Assembly (NCBI GenBank): GCA_905209085.1 | Contig: CAJLRM010000013.1 | Location: 1 to 49,384 of the forward strand | DNA: 49,384 nucleotides | Direction of reading: 5' to 3' | DNA from: an uncultured Eubacteriales bacterium | Lineage (GTDB): Bacteria > Bacillota > Clostridia > Christensenellales > Borkfalkiaceae | In this document: positions 1-9,365 of the stretch, one piece after another | How the letters are laid out: every line of letters begins with the position of its first letter | How positions within the stretch are numbered: position 1 is the first letter of the stretch | Position numbers and translations under genes: made by a program | Notes under the pieces: generated by a model | Seen by the model: the letters and a program-made list of their open reading frames with translations, nothing else | Databases searched by the model: none | What the model was told of the DNA's origin: nothing

Positions 1-113
1 CTGATTTTTTTGTCTTTTTTAAAAATATACTGCCCCTTCTTGTCGCTTTTTGTCGTTTTTTCTAAAATGTTCTCTATGATAATTTTTTTATAAAGGTCGG
101 GGGTATATTTTGT

Positions 114-148
114 AAAAATACGTGCGGGATGCCTTCCGCGCGTATTTT
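114..148 (-). terminator. intrinsic terminator after the GH3 gene
   Basis: A 13-bp stem (115-127 with 136-148, one G-U pair) has an 8-nt loop and, on the minus strand, ends in a run of T. It lies 29 nt beyond the stop codon of the GH3 gene, so it most likely ends that transcript. The remaining sequence, 1-113, is AT-rich and shows no gene. Confidence 0.7.
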
Positions 149-176
149 CATCCTATTTAAAAATTTTCCTGCCGGT

Positions 177-2135
177 TTATTCGATTTCGACGCTCCCCTT
201 CAACCGAATATCCTCCGCATTCGCCGCGACAAAAATTTCAAAGACGCCCCGATTTACCGTCCATTTATCCAGCGCGGAGGAATAGAACGCGAATGCGTTT
301 TTATCCAGGGTAATGCGCAGTCGTTTCTTTTCACCCGCTTCCAAATATATTTTTTCAAATCCCTTCAATTCCTTGAAGGGACGGAATACCTTGGAATGCA
401 CTTCGCGCACGTAAATCTGCGCGGTTTCCGCCCCCGCCCGCTGAGAAACGTTGGCGATATCGAAGGATACCTCGACGCCTTCGCCCGCCTTTTCTATGGC
501 AAGAGCCGAATACTCGAATTTGGAATAGCTGAGTCCGTATCCGAAAGGGAAAAGCGTCTGCCCGTAATTTTCTTTCTCCCGTTCTGCGTCGTACCAGCGA
601 TAGCCCACGAGCAGTCCCTCGCTGTATAGAGTTTTCATCGCGTCGCGATAGCCGCCGACGACGGGACAATCTTCCTGACTGAACGGAAAACTCTCGGTCA
701 GCCGGCCGGAAGGATTGACTTTTCCCGTCAGGATATTGGCGAGAGCACGCCCCCCGCGCTCTCCCGGATACCCCGCCCACACGACGGCGGCGACCTCGTC
801 TATCCACAAACTCATGTCCACGGGAGCGCCCGCAAACACGATGACGATGGTATTCGCGTTTTGCTTTGCCGTTTCGAGTATCCATTCTTCCTGAACGGCG
901 GGCAGGCGCATCTGCGAACGATCCCAGCCCTCCCCGTCTTCGGTGCCCACGCAGACGATCGCGGCGTCCTTTCCGTAAGCGTTATTGATGGCCTGATAAA
1001 ACTGCCCCTCGTTGTCCCATACCCCTTTATAGGAAAATTCGCCTGCGGGCATCACGGCTTTCAGGCACTCCGCTAAGGAAGGAGGCGTTTCTTTCAATTG
1101 TACGCGGGAGGAGCCGCCGCCCGCGAGATACTGCGCCACGGGATCGCCCGTCAGGGAAACGCGGGAGCCGTCTTTCAAGGGGAGCGCGCCTTCGTTTTTA
1201 AGCAGAACGATTCCTTCCTCCGCCACCTTTTGCGCCGCGTCCAGCCGTTCTTCGCGGGTCGAGGTGATCTTGCGCTTTTTCGATTCCTCTTCGCAGCGCG
1301 AAATAAAATCGAGCACGCGCTGCGCGCAGACGTCGAGTTCTTCGTCCGTCACTTCGCCCGCTTCATAGGCGGCTTTCAATGTTTGATAGCCCGTTTCCGA
1401 ATAGGGCATTTCCAAATCCAGCCCCGCTTTAACGGACGCCGCATGATCCTTTACGGCGCCCCAATCGGACATGATCATGCCGTCGAAGCCAAATTCGCCG
1501 CGAAGGAGGGTGTAGAGCTTTTTATGTTCCGACATTCTCACGCCGTTGACGAGATTGTACGAACACATCACGGCCCAGGGCTTCGCTTCACAGGAGATCT
1601 CGAAGGGTCTTAAATAGATTTCCCGCAAAGGGCGCTCGTCCACCTCGCTGGATAGCCAAAAACGCGAGAATTCGAGATTGTTGCAGCAAAAATGTTTGAG
1701 CGTCGCCCCCACGTGTTTGTCTTGCAGACCGCGGATATATTCTCGGCCAAAGACGCCCGCCAGATACGGATCTTCGGAAACGTACTCGAAATTTCTGCCG
1801 CAGAGGGGATTGCGCTTGATGTTGACGCCGGGCGCCAGCAGCACGTCCACGCCGTTCTCCATACAGTCGTCCGCCAGCATTTTGCCCGTTTCATAGGCAT
1901 ACTCCGTCCGCCAGGTCTGTGAGAGAATCTGCGTCGAAGGATAGGCGACGGCGGGTTTGTCCGTCCATTCCCCCTTCTCGTTCCTTACGGGCGTGCGCAA
2001 GCCCAAGGGACCGTCCGACACCGTCACCTCATACAGCCTGCCGCCGAAATCTTCGGTGTGCCAGCTGTCTTTGCCCGCCAGCAGTCTGATCTTTTCCTCC
2101 GCGGAAAAATCCGCCGCCGTATACTTCCTTTTCAT
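177..2135 (-). CDS. glycoside hydrolase family 3 beta-glycosidase
   Basis: This 652-residue enzyme should hydrolyse terminal beta-linked sugars by the retaining GH3 mechanism. Seen: an N-terminal (beta/alpha)8 domain opening with VSDGPLG near residue 40, the KHF motif at 147-149, and the nucleophile motif MSDWGAV with Asp224. A central alpha/beta sandwich follows (about 310-520), then a C-terminal fibronectin-III-like domain (about 565-645). There is no PA14 insert and no signal peptide, so it should act in the cytoplasm on imported oligosaccharides. The start is supported by GGGAG seven bases upstream. It stands alone between its own promoter and terminator. Substrate (glucoside, xyloside or other) cannot be told from the sequence. 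Confidence 0.93.
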   Translation of the reverse strand: MKRKYTAADFSAEEKIRLLAGKDSWHTEDFGGRLYEVTVSDGPLGLRTPVRNEKGEWTDKPAVAYPSTQILSQTWRTEYAYETGKMLADDCMENGVDVLLAPGVNIKRNPLCGRNFEYVSEDPYLAGVFGREYIRGLQDKHVGATLKHFCCNNLEFSRFWLSSEVDERPLREIYLRPFEISCEAKPWAVMCSYNLVNGVRMSEHKKLYTLLRGEFGFDGMIMSDWGAVKDHAASVKAGLDLEMPYSETGYQTLKAAYEAGEVTDEELDVCAQRVLDFISRCEEESKKRKITSTREERLDAAQKVAEEGIVLLKNEGALPLKDGSRVSLTGDPVAQYLAGGGSSRVQLKETPPSLAECLKAVMPAGEFSYKGVWDNEGQFYQAINNAYGKDAAIVCVGTEDGEGWDRSQMRLPAVQEEWILETAKQNANTIVIVFAGAPVDMSLWIDEVAAVVWAGYPGERGGRALANILTGKVNPSGRLTESFPFSQEDCPVVGGYRDAMKTLYSEGLLVGYRWYDAEREKENYGQTLFPFGYGLSYSKFEYSALAIEKAGEGVEVSFDIANVSQRAGAETAQIYVREVHSKVFRPFKELKGFEKIYLEAGEKKRLRITLDKNAFAFYSSALDKWTVNRGVFEIFVAANAEDIRLKGSVEIE

Positions 2136-2199
2136 AGTTTTTCTCCCTTCCGTTTTTTATCCGCGTCCCCTTGAACGCAATGGCTTTATTATGTGATTT

Positions 2200-2228
2200 A
2201 TTATAGCATTGTCCGTCCGTTTTGTAAA
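2200..2228 (-). promoter_or_regulatory. sigma-A-type promoter of the GH3 gene
   Basis: On the minus strand TTTACA (2223-2228) and TATAAT (2200-2205) are separated by exactly 17 bp. Predicted transcription start is about 2193, giving a leader of about 58 nt. No operator is obvious. Confidence 0.7.
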
Positions 2229-2239
2229 GTGGAAACCGC

Positions 2240-2600
2240 AAAAAAATTGTCGCGAAAAGCATTTTTTTTGTCACTTTTTTCTTTTGAATTTTCCCCGTCT
2301 TTCCCTTATTTCCGTTTGTCTTTTCCCAATCTTTTCTCTCTTTCTTTCCTTACCCGCTTATGCGCGCCGTTCTTCCTTTATCTCCCTCATTTTTCCATCT
2401 CTCCTTTCGTTTCTCCCCGTTTCCTCTTTTCGTTTTCGCCTTATTTTTTATAAGCGCTCTTCCGCCTTTTTTCCTTCGCCCCTTTCTTCTCCTCCTATGT
2501 ATTTCCCCCCCCCTTTTTCCACGTATTTTCTTTCCTCTGTATCCTTTTTCCTTTCTCTTCTTTCCGCGTCCCTATTCGCGGCGCTTCCTCCCGCCTTAGA
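2240..2600. other. gene-free polypyrimidine tract
   Basis: About 360 nt of the plus strand is almost entirely C and T, with runs such as TTTCTTTCCTT and a run of eight C near 2505. The minus strand is correspondingly purine-rich. Open frames here are Phe/Ser/Leu/Pro strings and are not credible genes. It lies between the GH3 promoter and the 3' end of the GGDEF/EAL gene. Confidence 0.6.
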
Positions 2601-2631
2601 GAGTACTCTTTTCCCTATTCAAAAGAACATA

Positions 2632-2687
2632 AAGACGGTCTTTCTTTCCATAAGCCTCTTCCGCTTACCGAAAAAACAGACCGTCTT
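2632..2687 (-). terminator. two-stem 3' structure after the GGDEF/EAL gene
   Basis: A perfect 10-bp inverted repeat (AAGACGGTCT at 2632-2641 with AGACCGTCTT at 2678-2687) encloses a smaller TAAGC/GCTTA hairpin. It begins 37 nt past the stop codon. The minus-strand tail is only moderately T-rich, so this could be a terminator or a 3'-end stabilising structure. Confidence 0.5.
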
Positions 2688-2723
2688 CCGCGTTTTTTTC
2701 GTTTTTGTCCCTCTTTCAGCGCT

Positions 2724-5063
2724 TTATTTATCGACGGTAAAATCGATATATTTAGGCTTTTTATAGGGCGCTTCCACGTTGTGCTTCATAATAAACTGCA
2801 AATCCGTAGCCCCGTTTACGAAGGATTGAAAATCGTCCGTCAAAAGGGGTTTTGAATAGAGATAGCCTTGAATCACGTCGCAGCCCAAACCTTTGAGCAT
2901 TTCAAACTGCTCCATCGTTTCCACGCCTTCCTGCGTCACTTTCATATCGAAAGATTTTCCGAGCTTTATCATCATTTCGATCAGCGCTTCGTCTTTTTGA
3001 ACGTTGTCGCTCGGCTTTAACAGGAACATATCCAATTTAAGTTCGTCCACGGGCAGCTCTTTTAAAACGCCGCACGAGGAATATCCCGAGCCGAAATCGT
3101 CTATGGAACAGCGGAAGCCGTTTTTTTTGAGTTCCAAAACGATTTTGCTGAGGACCTCCATATTCGTAAAAGAAAAGCTTTCCGTAAATTCTATGGTGAG
3201 ATACCCGTCGGGAATCCCGTACTTCGCTTTATTGGAAGAATAGAAGGAAACGAAATCCTTTTGAATCGCCGTCACGCGGGAAACGTTGACGGAAATGGGC
3301 GTCACGCGCAGACCGTTGCGCACCGCGTTGGCAAAAAATTCACACGCATGGATAAACACGTAGCGGTCCAGCTTATTGATAAATCCGTTCAGTTCGAACA
3401 GCGGAACGAATTTCTGAGGCGGGACGTAGCCGTTGCGTTCGGTATCGAACCAGCGCACCAGCGTTTCCGCGCCGTCCAGACACTCCCTGGCAATATTGTA
3501 TTTGGGTTGATAGAAGAGGTGGAAATCGCAATTTTTCAAAGCGCCTTCCATCTTGGATTCAATATCCGCCTCGATCCGATAGTTATCGTACAGACTTTCG
3601 TCATAGGGAATATATGCCGCGGTAGGCGTCTTTTTATGGGCGAGCTGCGCGAGATGAGAACGGTTGATAAAGGCATCGACGTCTATCTCTTCCGCAGGCA
3701 GGACGTAATATACGCCGATGCTGAACAGGCAGAAGAAATTATTTTTCTTGAACGCCGTATAGTGGTTGACGAGTTCGCTTATCAGAGTGAGCCGGGAAGA
3801 AATTTCCGACTTGACCTCATAACGAAGCAGGAGCACGAATCTGTCGCCCGTCAAATGTCCGTACGTTTCGTATTTTTGCAGGACGGAAGAAAATACGCCG
3901 GACGCAAATCTTTTCGCGTCTTCCGCGATGTCCTCGCCGAAATGTTCCTGCACGTATTTGAAATTATGAATATCGAGGCAAATGAGCGCGTAATGCGACG
4001 CCCGATTGTCTAAAATCAAACGCTCCGCATCCCGCTTGAACTTGGAATAAGTGCTGCATTTGAGCAGCGGATCGACGTCTTCCGCCTGCATACGTTCCTT
4101 GCGCACACGCTGTTTTTCGACGAGATCGAACACGAGAGCCAATACGAGCAGAACGGAAAGAATGACGATGGAAACGAGGAACTTCGTGAACAGGCTTCCG
4201 TCCTTGTTCAACAGGACGCCGCGTTCGTAAACGACGGAAAGATAGGACGCGGAGCCGTTCCCCAAACGGCTGAAAGCCAAGACGTAGCTCGTACCGCCCG
4301 AGGAAAAGCCCACGCTTCCGAAATTGCGTTTTTCCAAAAGCTCCTTCGTCTGCGCGGCGACGTTTTCCGAGGCAAAAACGCCTAAATATTCGGAAAAGGT
4401 GTCCGCCCTTCCCGTATCGGCGTTCCCCGCATAGCGATAAAAATAATCGCCCGAACCGACGACGAACGCATCCGCGCCGTATTCGGCAAAAAATGCGTCG
4501 GCGTCCTCGGAGGAGTACACCGTGTCCGCGCCCAAAACAGCGCAGACGCAATTGACCGTGCCCGTTTCCGTCTTTTTCACGGGCGCATAAATCGCCACGC
4601 AGAACTTTCCCGCCGCTTCGCTTCTGTATACGGAAGTGACGGAAGTCCCCGTCGTCTGCGCAAGCAGGGAATTGACCTCGGAACTGTCGCCGTAATAGGG
4701 AGTCGCCATCGTGTGGTGTTCTCCCCTCTTATCGAAAACGGAGAGGGACAGAAATCCGTTCGACTCCGCATCGGAAGCGAGAAGTTTCATGAGATCGGCA
4801 TAGTCCTCTTCCGTTTCATAGGCTTTGCCCTGCAACTGCGCCGCGATAAATTGAGTTTTGAGGACGTATTCCTCCGCGTTTTCGTTGAATATTTCGACGC
4901 TTTCCCGCGTTTTCGTTTCCGCGATACGCAGCGAATCGTAAGAAAAAGCCTTGACGCACTGCACCGTAGTCATGCCGAAAATCACGACGAAAAGAATCAC
5001 GGTGGAAATAAACAGAACCGTGAGAACTCTTTGTTTCATCGAACGCAAAATTTTGTTCTTCAT
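2724..5063 (-). CDS. membrane GGDEF/EAL protein with degenerate GGDEF, probable c-di-GMP phosphodiesterase
   Basis: A 779-residue sensor-effector. Transmembrane segments at about 13-34 and 294-315 flank a ~260-residue extracytoplasmic sensor region. A GGDEF-fold domain (about 335-490) carries TGDRF at 405-409 in place of GGDEF, so cyclase activity is unlikely. The EAL domain (about 500-750) has ETL at 533-535, the first Glu kept, and retains the SVNVS Asn, IEFTE Glu, IDDFGSGYSS Asp pair, LKLD Lys and QEGVET Glu, as expected of an active c-di-GMP phosphodiesterase. Start chosen at 5063 because GGAG sits seven bases upstream. A longer in-frame start at 5198 would add 45 charged residues without a good site. 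It may set the c-di-GMP level read by the riboswitch at 15.1 kb (inference). Confidence 0.88.
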   Translation of the reverse strand: MKNKILRSMKQRVLTVLFISTVILFVVIFGMTTVQCVKAFSYDSLRIAETKTRESVEIFNENAEEYVLKTQFIAAQLQGKAYETEEDYADLMKLLASDAESNGFLSLSVFDKRGEHHTMATPYYGDSSEVNSLLAQTTGTSVTSVYRSEAAGKFCVAIYAPVKKTETGTVNCVCAVLGADTVYSSEDADAFFAEYGADAFVVGSGDYFYRYAGNADTGRADTFSEYLGVFASENVAAQTKELLEKRNFGSVGFSSGGTSYVLAFSRLGNGSASYLSVVYERGVLLNKDGSLFTKFLVSIVILSVLLVLALVFDLVEKQRVRKERMQAEDVDPLLKCSTYSKFKRDAERLILDNRASHYALICLDIHNFKYVQEHFGEDIAEDAKRFASGVFSSVLQKYETYGHLTGDRFVLLLRYEVKSEISSRLTLISELVNHYTAFKKNNFFCLFSIGVYYVLPAEEIDVDAFINRSHLAQLAHKKTPTAAYIPYDESLYDNYRIEADIESKMEGALKNCDFHLFYQPKYNIARECLDGAETLVRWFDTERNGYVPPQKFVPLFELNGFINKLDRYVFIHACEFFANAVRNGLRVTPISVNVSRVTAIQKDFVSFYSSNKAKYGIPDGYLTIEFTESFSFTNMEVLSKIVLELKKNGFRCSIDDFGSGYSSCGVLKELPVDELKLDMFLLKPSDNVQKDEALIEMMIKLGKSFDMKVTQEGVETMEQFEMLKGLGCDVIQGYLYSKPLLTDDFQSFVNGATDLQFIMKHNVEAPYKKPKYIDFTVDK

Positions 5064-5205
5064 CCTTTCACTCCGTCTTTTTTTCGTCCCGACTTTCGCC
5101 GCCCGCCCCGACTCGAAAAACCTTCCGGGTCCTTCTTCTTTCCTTTCGGCAATCCCGCTTTCACTTATTTGTCGGCGCTCTTTTTCAGCCCTGCTCACTC
5201 TTCTT

Positions 5206-5232
5206 AAAAAGCTGTTTTGCTTCCCGACAGCC
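5206..5232 (-). terminator. intrinsic terminator after the second SipW-type gene
   Basis: A short hairpin (GCTGT 5211-5215 with ACAGC 5227-5231, plus one wobble pair) is followed on the minus strand by five T. It lies 35 nt after the stop at 5267 and before the GGDEF/EAL gene, ending the SipW/McrB/DUF2357 unit. Confidence 0.5.
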
Positions 5233-5266
5233 GTTCTTTCCTTAGGATAATTTTATATTTCCGTCT

Positions 5267-6082
5267 TTACAGAGGCTTTTCCCGCTCTTCTTCCGATTCC
5301 TTTTTCAAAGAGTTTTCCAAATCCGGACTCTCCCCTTCCCCCTGCGCCCCGTCTTTTAAAGGGCATTTTTTCTCTCTTTCCTCTATCGGGGAACCCTCTT
5401 TCTCCTTCTTCCCTTTTTCGTCCTCTTTCGCTCTTGTCTGCATCCCTTCCAAACGCCTGTCGAGTTCTCCGCTCTCCTTCATCTTTTCGAGCACGGCCGC
5501 CACGCGCGCTTTTTCCGCCTCCTCCTTCGCTCCTTCCGCTCCGTCGTCATCTTTTTTACAAGCGGCCACCACCTCTTTAAGACTCAAAAGGGTGATGAAC
5601 ATGAGCGGCAGTCCGATGAGAGCCACGTATCCGACGGGTTTAGAGAAAATCTTAAATACGCCCGTCAAAAAATCAAGATTCGTCACATACCTGCCCGCCA
5701 CGTCCTCCCGGGCGACCTCGTAATCGTCCTGACGGGGATTGTTGTCCCCTTTGGTGACGATATTGCCGTTTTCCGAGAACGAAAGGATGCGGTGCGTGTT
5801 CAATTGTCCAAAAATGGAAGGATCTCTCGAATAAAAAATAATGATCTCGCCCGTTTGCAGCGCCTTCGCGTCCACCTTTTCCACGAGGATATAATCGCCC
5901 GTCCGTATAGTAGGCTCCATGCTCTGCGTGAGAATCCTCACGACGGCGTACTTGCCGATAAAATTTATTTTGGCGGGGTTGCGCAAAAATAGCGCGCCGA
6001 GCGCGGCGATCATGGAAAAGATCAATAGCAGCGTACACGCCCACGACGCGATTTTCGAAAAGATTTTCTTTATCTTATTCAC
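5267..6082 (-). CDS. SipW-type (ER-type) signal peptidase I, last gene of the McrB/DUF2357 unit
   Basis: A 271-residue membrane protease of family S26B that should cleave signal peptides of exported proteins. Seen: an N-terminal membrane anchor (about 12-33), catalytic Ser54 in QSMEPT, His97 in LNTHRI where bacterial SPase I has Lys, Asp113 in KGDNN, and a C-terminal membrane helix (about 150-170). A ~100-residue, highly charged cytoplasmic tail follows. It starts with GTG, overlapping the DUF2357-like stop as GTGA, which indicates translational coupling. It is the second SipW paralogue in this locus. Its natural substrates are unknown; the TasA-like proteins at 12.4-14.0 kb are the obvious candidates. 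Confidence 0.9.
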   Translation of the reverse strand: MNKIKKIFSKIASWACTLLLIFSMIAALGALFLRNPAKINFIGKYAVVRILTQSMEPTIRTGDYILVEKVDAKALQTGEIIIFYSRDPSIFGQLNTHRILSFSENGNIVTKGDNNPRQDDYEVAREDVAGRYVTNLDFLTGVFKIFSKPVGYVALIGLPLMFITLLSLKEVVAACKKDDDGAEGAKEEAEKARVAAVLEKMKESGELDRRLEGMQTRAKEDEKGKKEKEGSPIEEREKKCPLKDGAQGEGESPDLENSLKKESEEEREKPL

Positions 6083-9000
6083 TTTTTCTTCCGTCCGCTT
6101 CGATTTTCGGAGGCGGGACTCCCGTTCGGACGGGCGCCGTTTTCGTTTTTGTAGTTTTCATGACTGCGGGCGGATTCGCGCAGCTTTTCCAGTTTTTCCA
6201 TCGCCGCGACCGCCCTTCTTTCGTTTTCCAGCCGCAGTTCCGCCTTCCGCCGCCGCGTTTCGGCTATCTTTTTAAGGACTCTGCGTTTCCCGCGGCTCAT
6301 TTTGCGATAGGCAAGTTTTTCCTCTAACGTCAATCCCAGCGTTTCGTCTTCGAAAATCTTTTTCTCTTCCTCGTTCATGCCCGCCGTCACGGCAAGCGCG
6401 AGTTCTTCCCTCCGCGCCTCGGCGTCCTCTGTTCGCTCGGACATCGACGTTTCCTTTGAGTCGACAAACGCTTCCCGCTCTTCGAATTCTTCGCGGATCT
6501 GCGACTCCTCCTTCTCGCCGTCCTCTTGCGCGGCTTCGTCCGTCCCTTCGAGTCCCTCTGTTTCTTGCCCTGCTTGGAAACTGCTTTCGGACGCGGCGGC
6601 GCGCTCCGCTTCGCCTTCCCGTACCGTAAAAGGCGCCGCTTCTTCTCCTGTTTGCCTTTCGCCCGCAGGCGCCGCTTCTTCAAAGAACTCCGACCACGGC
6701 TCTTCCGCTTCTTCCGCGAAAACATCGGGCACCTCTTCGGCAATCGTATCTCCGGCACTATTTTCCCCGTCGTTTACGCCAGAAAGGAGGGCGGCGTTTT
6801 CAACAGAATATCCGACCTCTGCCGTTTGGTTCAAAGGACTTTCGGATTCCGCTTCTTCCGCAAAAGGCTCCGTTGCCTCCACTATCGCGGCTTGCGATTT
6901 TTTCCCGTCGCTATCGGCGGCAAAAATCTCCGCTCCTTCCGACTGCCTTTCGCTTTTTTCAGCGTTTTCCGACGCATCCATCGGAGAGCACGGCTCTTTT
7001 TCTTGTCCGTTTTCTTCCGAAACGGCGGTCCCCTCCGCTCCTACCAAAACGGGTCCTTCCTCCCGCTGTTCCGCCTCGCTGCCGTCCGAGGAAGCGTCAA
7101 AAAATTCCCGCGGATCTTCGCAAGGGCGCGATTCTTCCTCTCTCGCCCCGTTTTCTTGCACAACGCCGACCAGAGTTTCCCTCTCTCTTTTTAAAGCCTC
7201 TGTTTCTTCCTCCCGTATCTCCTTGGAGTCTTTCGAAACGGGGAAAGCGCTTTCCTGCCCATTTCCAAAATCGTCCCTTTCTTCCCGTATCGCTTCCACT
7301 TTTTCCGACGTTTCCGCGAAATCTTCGTCCTGTTTTATCTCCGCCGGGGAAGCTTCCTCTTGAAAATTCACACCGGTTTGCGGCGCATCTCCGCAATTCT
7401 CCTGCATTTCTTCAAGGGCAGGCGTTTTTTGCATCGCTGCGCCGTCCGTTTCCGCGGCGGAGAGCATTTCCTGCCCCACGTCGAAAAGCGCGTTTTCCGG
7501 TTCCCGTCCGCCCGAAGCGTTCCCGAAAGAGTCCGCAGCGGCGATTTCTTCCGCTTTTGCGCTTTCTCTCGCGGGCAACTCCCCGACCGTATTTCCCGCG
7601 GGTATCATACGAGCGATCACGAAACCGCGCCCTTTTGCCGCTTTACGGCGCAGAGCTACTTTTTCTCCCGCGAGATTCGCGCGGTCGGCTTTGAGATACC
7701 GGCTTCCGAACAATTCCTCCAAAGCGGGCATATCCCCGTCCGAAGTGCGGGCGGCAATTTCCTCGTCGCTCAATAAGAGTCCGCCGTCCGCCTTCGCGTC
7801 GGCGACCGCTTCCGCGCCGCCCGTCAAAGCGCCCTCCAAGGTTTCCACCGCCTCCGAAAGGGACTGCGCGGCGTTCGTAGGCTCGAACTCGATCTCCCCC
7901 GAATCGGCAAAGCGGGATTTCATGCGCACGCGATAGCCGAGGGAAGCGTAATATTCCGCAACCGCCCGAGCGTCCTCTTCCGCTTTGAGCCGCGCCTCTT
8001 CGCGCGCTTTTTCGGCGGCCAGGCGCCGCCCTTCTTCCATGGCGCGCCGCTTCGCCTCCTCGATGAGGTCGTGCTTTTTCATCAAAGCGTCCAGTCCCAA
8101 CGCCTCGTCCACGGCGGCGCGGATTTTCAGCTCGTCGCGGGAGAGCTTGCGGGGCGGATTGACGTAGGATACGGGCGTCACCTTGCGGTAAACGCAGTCG
8201 TTCAAATTAAATTTTTTCTGTTCGACGGGCTGGATCGCCGCCACAAAAAGCGGCTGAAAAGGCACGCCTGGCTCTTCCGCAAGGGTATCCGCCGCCTTGG
8301 CGATTTCGCGCCGAAAAACGGTATATTGCAGAGCCAGATCCGCGTACAGGCGCTCGATCAAAGCGCGATCGGGCTTCTCCGCCATCTGTTCGACGGAGAT
8401 GCTGTATCCCACCTTTTCATACCCTTCGATAAACTGCCAAAGTTCGAGGCACTGCCGCAAATCGCGGTTTTTCATCAAGGCATTGGTGCGCATGATGGGC
8501 GGGCGCACATAAGCGCCGTTCATCGACTTTGCGAACGGCGAATTGTAATACATGGTGACGACGGAATTCAGCCGCATCACGCGCTTTAAAAGGGGATCCG
8601 CTTCCGCGGCTCCCTCGGCGGATTCGGACACGGTCAGACCGAAGCGCACGCTGCTGACGAGCGTCCCGTCCTTAAACTGCGCGGAAATATCGAAAGAGGT
8701 GCTGTTTTCAGCGCCGTTTTTCACCATCTCGTTATAACGCTTGTTGACAAAGAGATACAGCTGACGAATGAGCGTATTGACAAACCGATTCTCATAAGTG
8801 AGCATCGTTTCCTCATGAAAGACGTTGAGGATTTTGGACGGCGTGATCTCGTCGCCCTTGACTTCGCTGATATAATCGGTGTGCTGCGCGAGATGCTGAA
8901 TGGAACGGCTTGTGATGTTGCGGGAAAGCTCGATGGGCTTTACTTCGTCAAGTTCCTCGATATAGCGCGACGGACGGCGGATGACGTTGTCGAGAGGAAG

Positions 9001-9195
9001 GATACACGCTTCGATGGCGTCTATCCATTCCTCCTCGATTTTTTTATTGACGAGCTTACGGAACATCGAAACTTCGATATTGCCCGCTTTCAGCCCTCCG
9101 ACGAGATTTTTAAAAAAGGGCTGATCGGCCAAAAGCTTTGCGATATATCCGTAAAGTTCGTCGGAAGTATTTTTACATTCGTCGGAAGTCGGCAT
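6079..9195 (-). CDS. DUF2357-like partner of McrB-type AAA+ protein, with long acidic tail
   Basis: A 1038-residue protein in two parts. Residues 1 to about 430 form a folded region with conserved-looking stretches (SRNITSRSIQHLAQHT, HEETMLTYENRFVNTLI) that I assign to the DUF2357 family, usually found beside McrB-type ATPases. Residues about 440-960 are low-complexity, rich in Glu, Ala, Ser and Asp. The last ~90 residues are a basic, helical Arg/Lys-rich segment. No transmembrane helix, nuclease motif (PD-D/ExK) or DUF524 domain is visible. Start 9195 is preferred over 9246 because AGGAGG lies six bases upstream. It follows the AAA+ gene by 170 nt and overlaps the SipW gene downstream. The family call is from memory of the motif, so moderate confidence; the function is unknown. 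Confidence 0.65.
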   Translation of the reverse strand: MPTSDECKNTSDELYGYIAKLLADQPFFKNLVGGLKAGNIEVSMFRKLVNKKIEEEWIDAIEACILPLDNVIRRPSRYIEELDEVKPIELSRNITSRSIQHLAQHTDYISEVKGDEITPSKILNVFHEETMLTYENRFVNTLIRQLYLFVNKRYNEMVKNGAENSTSFDISAQFKDGTLVSSVRFGLTVSESAEGAAEADPLLKRVMRLNSVVTMYYNSPFAKSMNGAYVRPPIMRTNALMKNRDLRQCLELWQFIEGYEKVGYSISVEQMAEKPDRALIERLYADLALQYTVFRREIAKAADTLAEEPGVPFQPLFVAAIQPVEQKKFNLNDCVYRKVTPVSYVNPPRKLSRDELKIRAAVDEALGLDALMKKHDLIEEAKRRAMEEGRRLAAEKAREEARLKAEEDARAVAEYYASLGYRVRMKSRFADSGEIEFEPTNAAQSLSEAVETLEGALTGGAEAVADAKADGGLLLSDEEIAARTSDGDMPALEELFGSRYLKADRANLAGEKVALRRKAAKGRGFVIARMIPAGNTVGELPARESAKAEEIAAADSFGNASGGREPENALFDVGQEMLSAAETDGAAMQKTPALEEMQENCGDAPQTGVNFQEEASPAEIKQDEDFAETSEKVEAIREERDDFGNGQESAFPVSKDSKEIREEETEALKRERETLVGVVQENGAREEESRPCEDPREFFDASSDGSEAEQREEGPVLVGAEGTAVSEENGQEKEPCSPMDASENAEKSERQSEGAEIFAADSDGKKSQAAIVEATEPFAEEAESESPLNQTAEVGYSVENAALLSGVNDGENSAGDTIAEEVPDVFAEEAEEPWSEFFEEAAPAGERQTGEEAAPFTVREGEAERAAASESSFQAGQETEGLEGTDEAAQEDGEKEESQIREEFEEREAFVDSKETSMSERTEDAEARREELALAVTAGMNEEEKKIFEDETLGLTLEEKLAYRKMSRGKRRVLKKIAETRRRKAELRLENERRAVAAMEKLEKLRESARSHENYKNENGARPNGSPASENRSGRKKK

Positions 9196-9365
9196 AAAGC
9201 CCTCCTTTTTCATTTTCTCTTTCCCGGCAGCAGGCGTCTTCACCACGCTCCGGATTTTTTATCCGATTGCAGATTCGGATACTCCCCGACGGCGGCAAAC
9301 GAATCGGGCGGGAAGAAACAACGCCTTCCGCTCGTCCCTGCCCGCCTTTTTTTAAAGAAACGGCG

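Noticed and set aside
6377..7694. Long plus-strand ORFs opposite the DUF2357-like gene
   Set aside because: They are antisense shadows of the acidic Glu/Ala/Ser-rich coding sequence; Ser/Pro/Arg composition and no ribosome sites.
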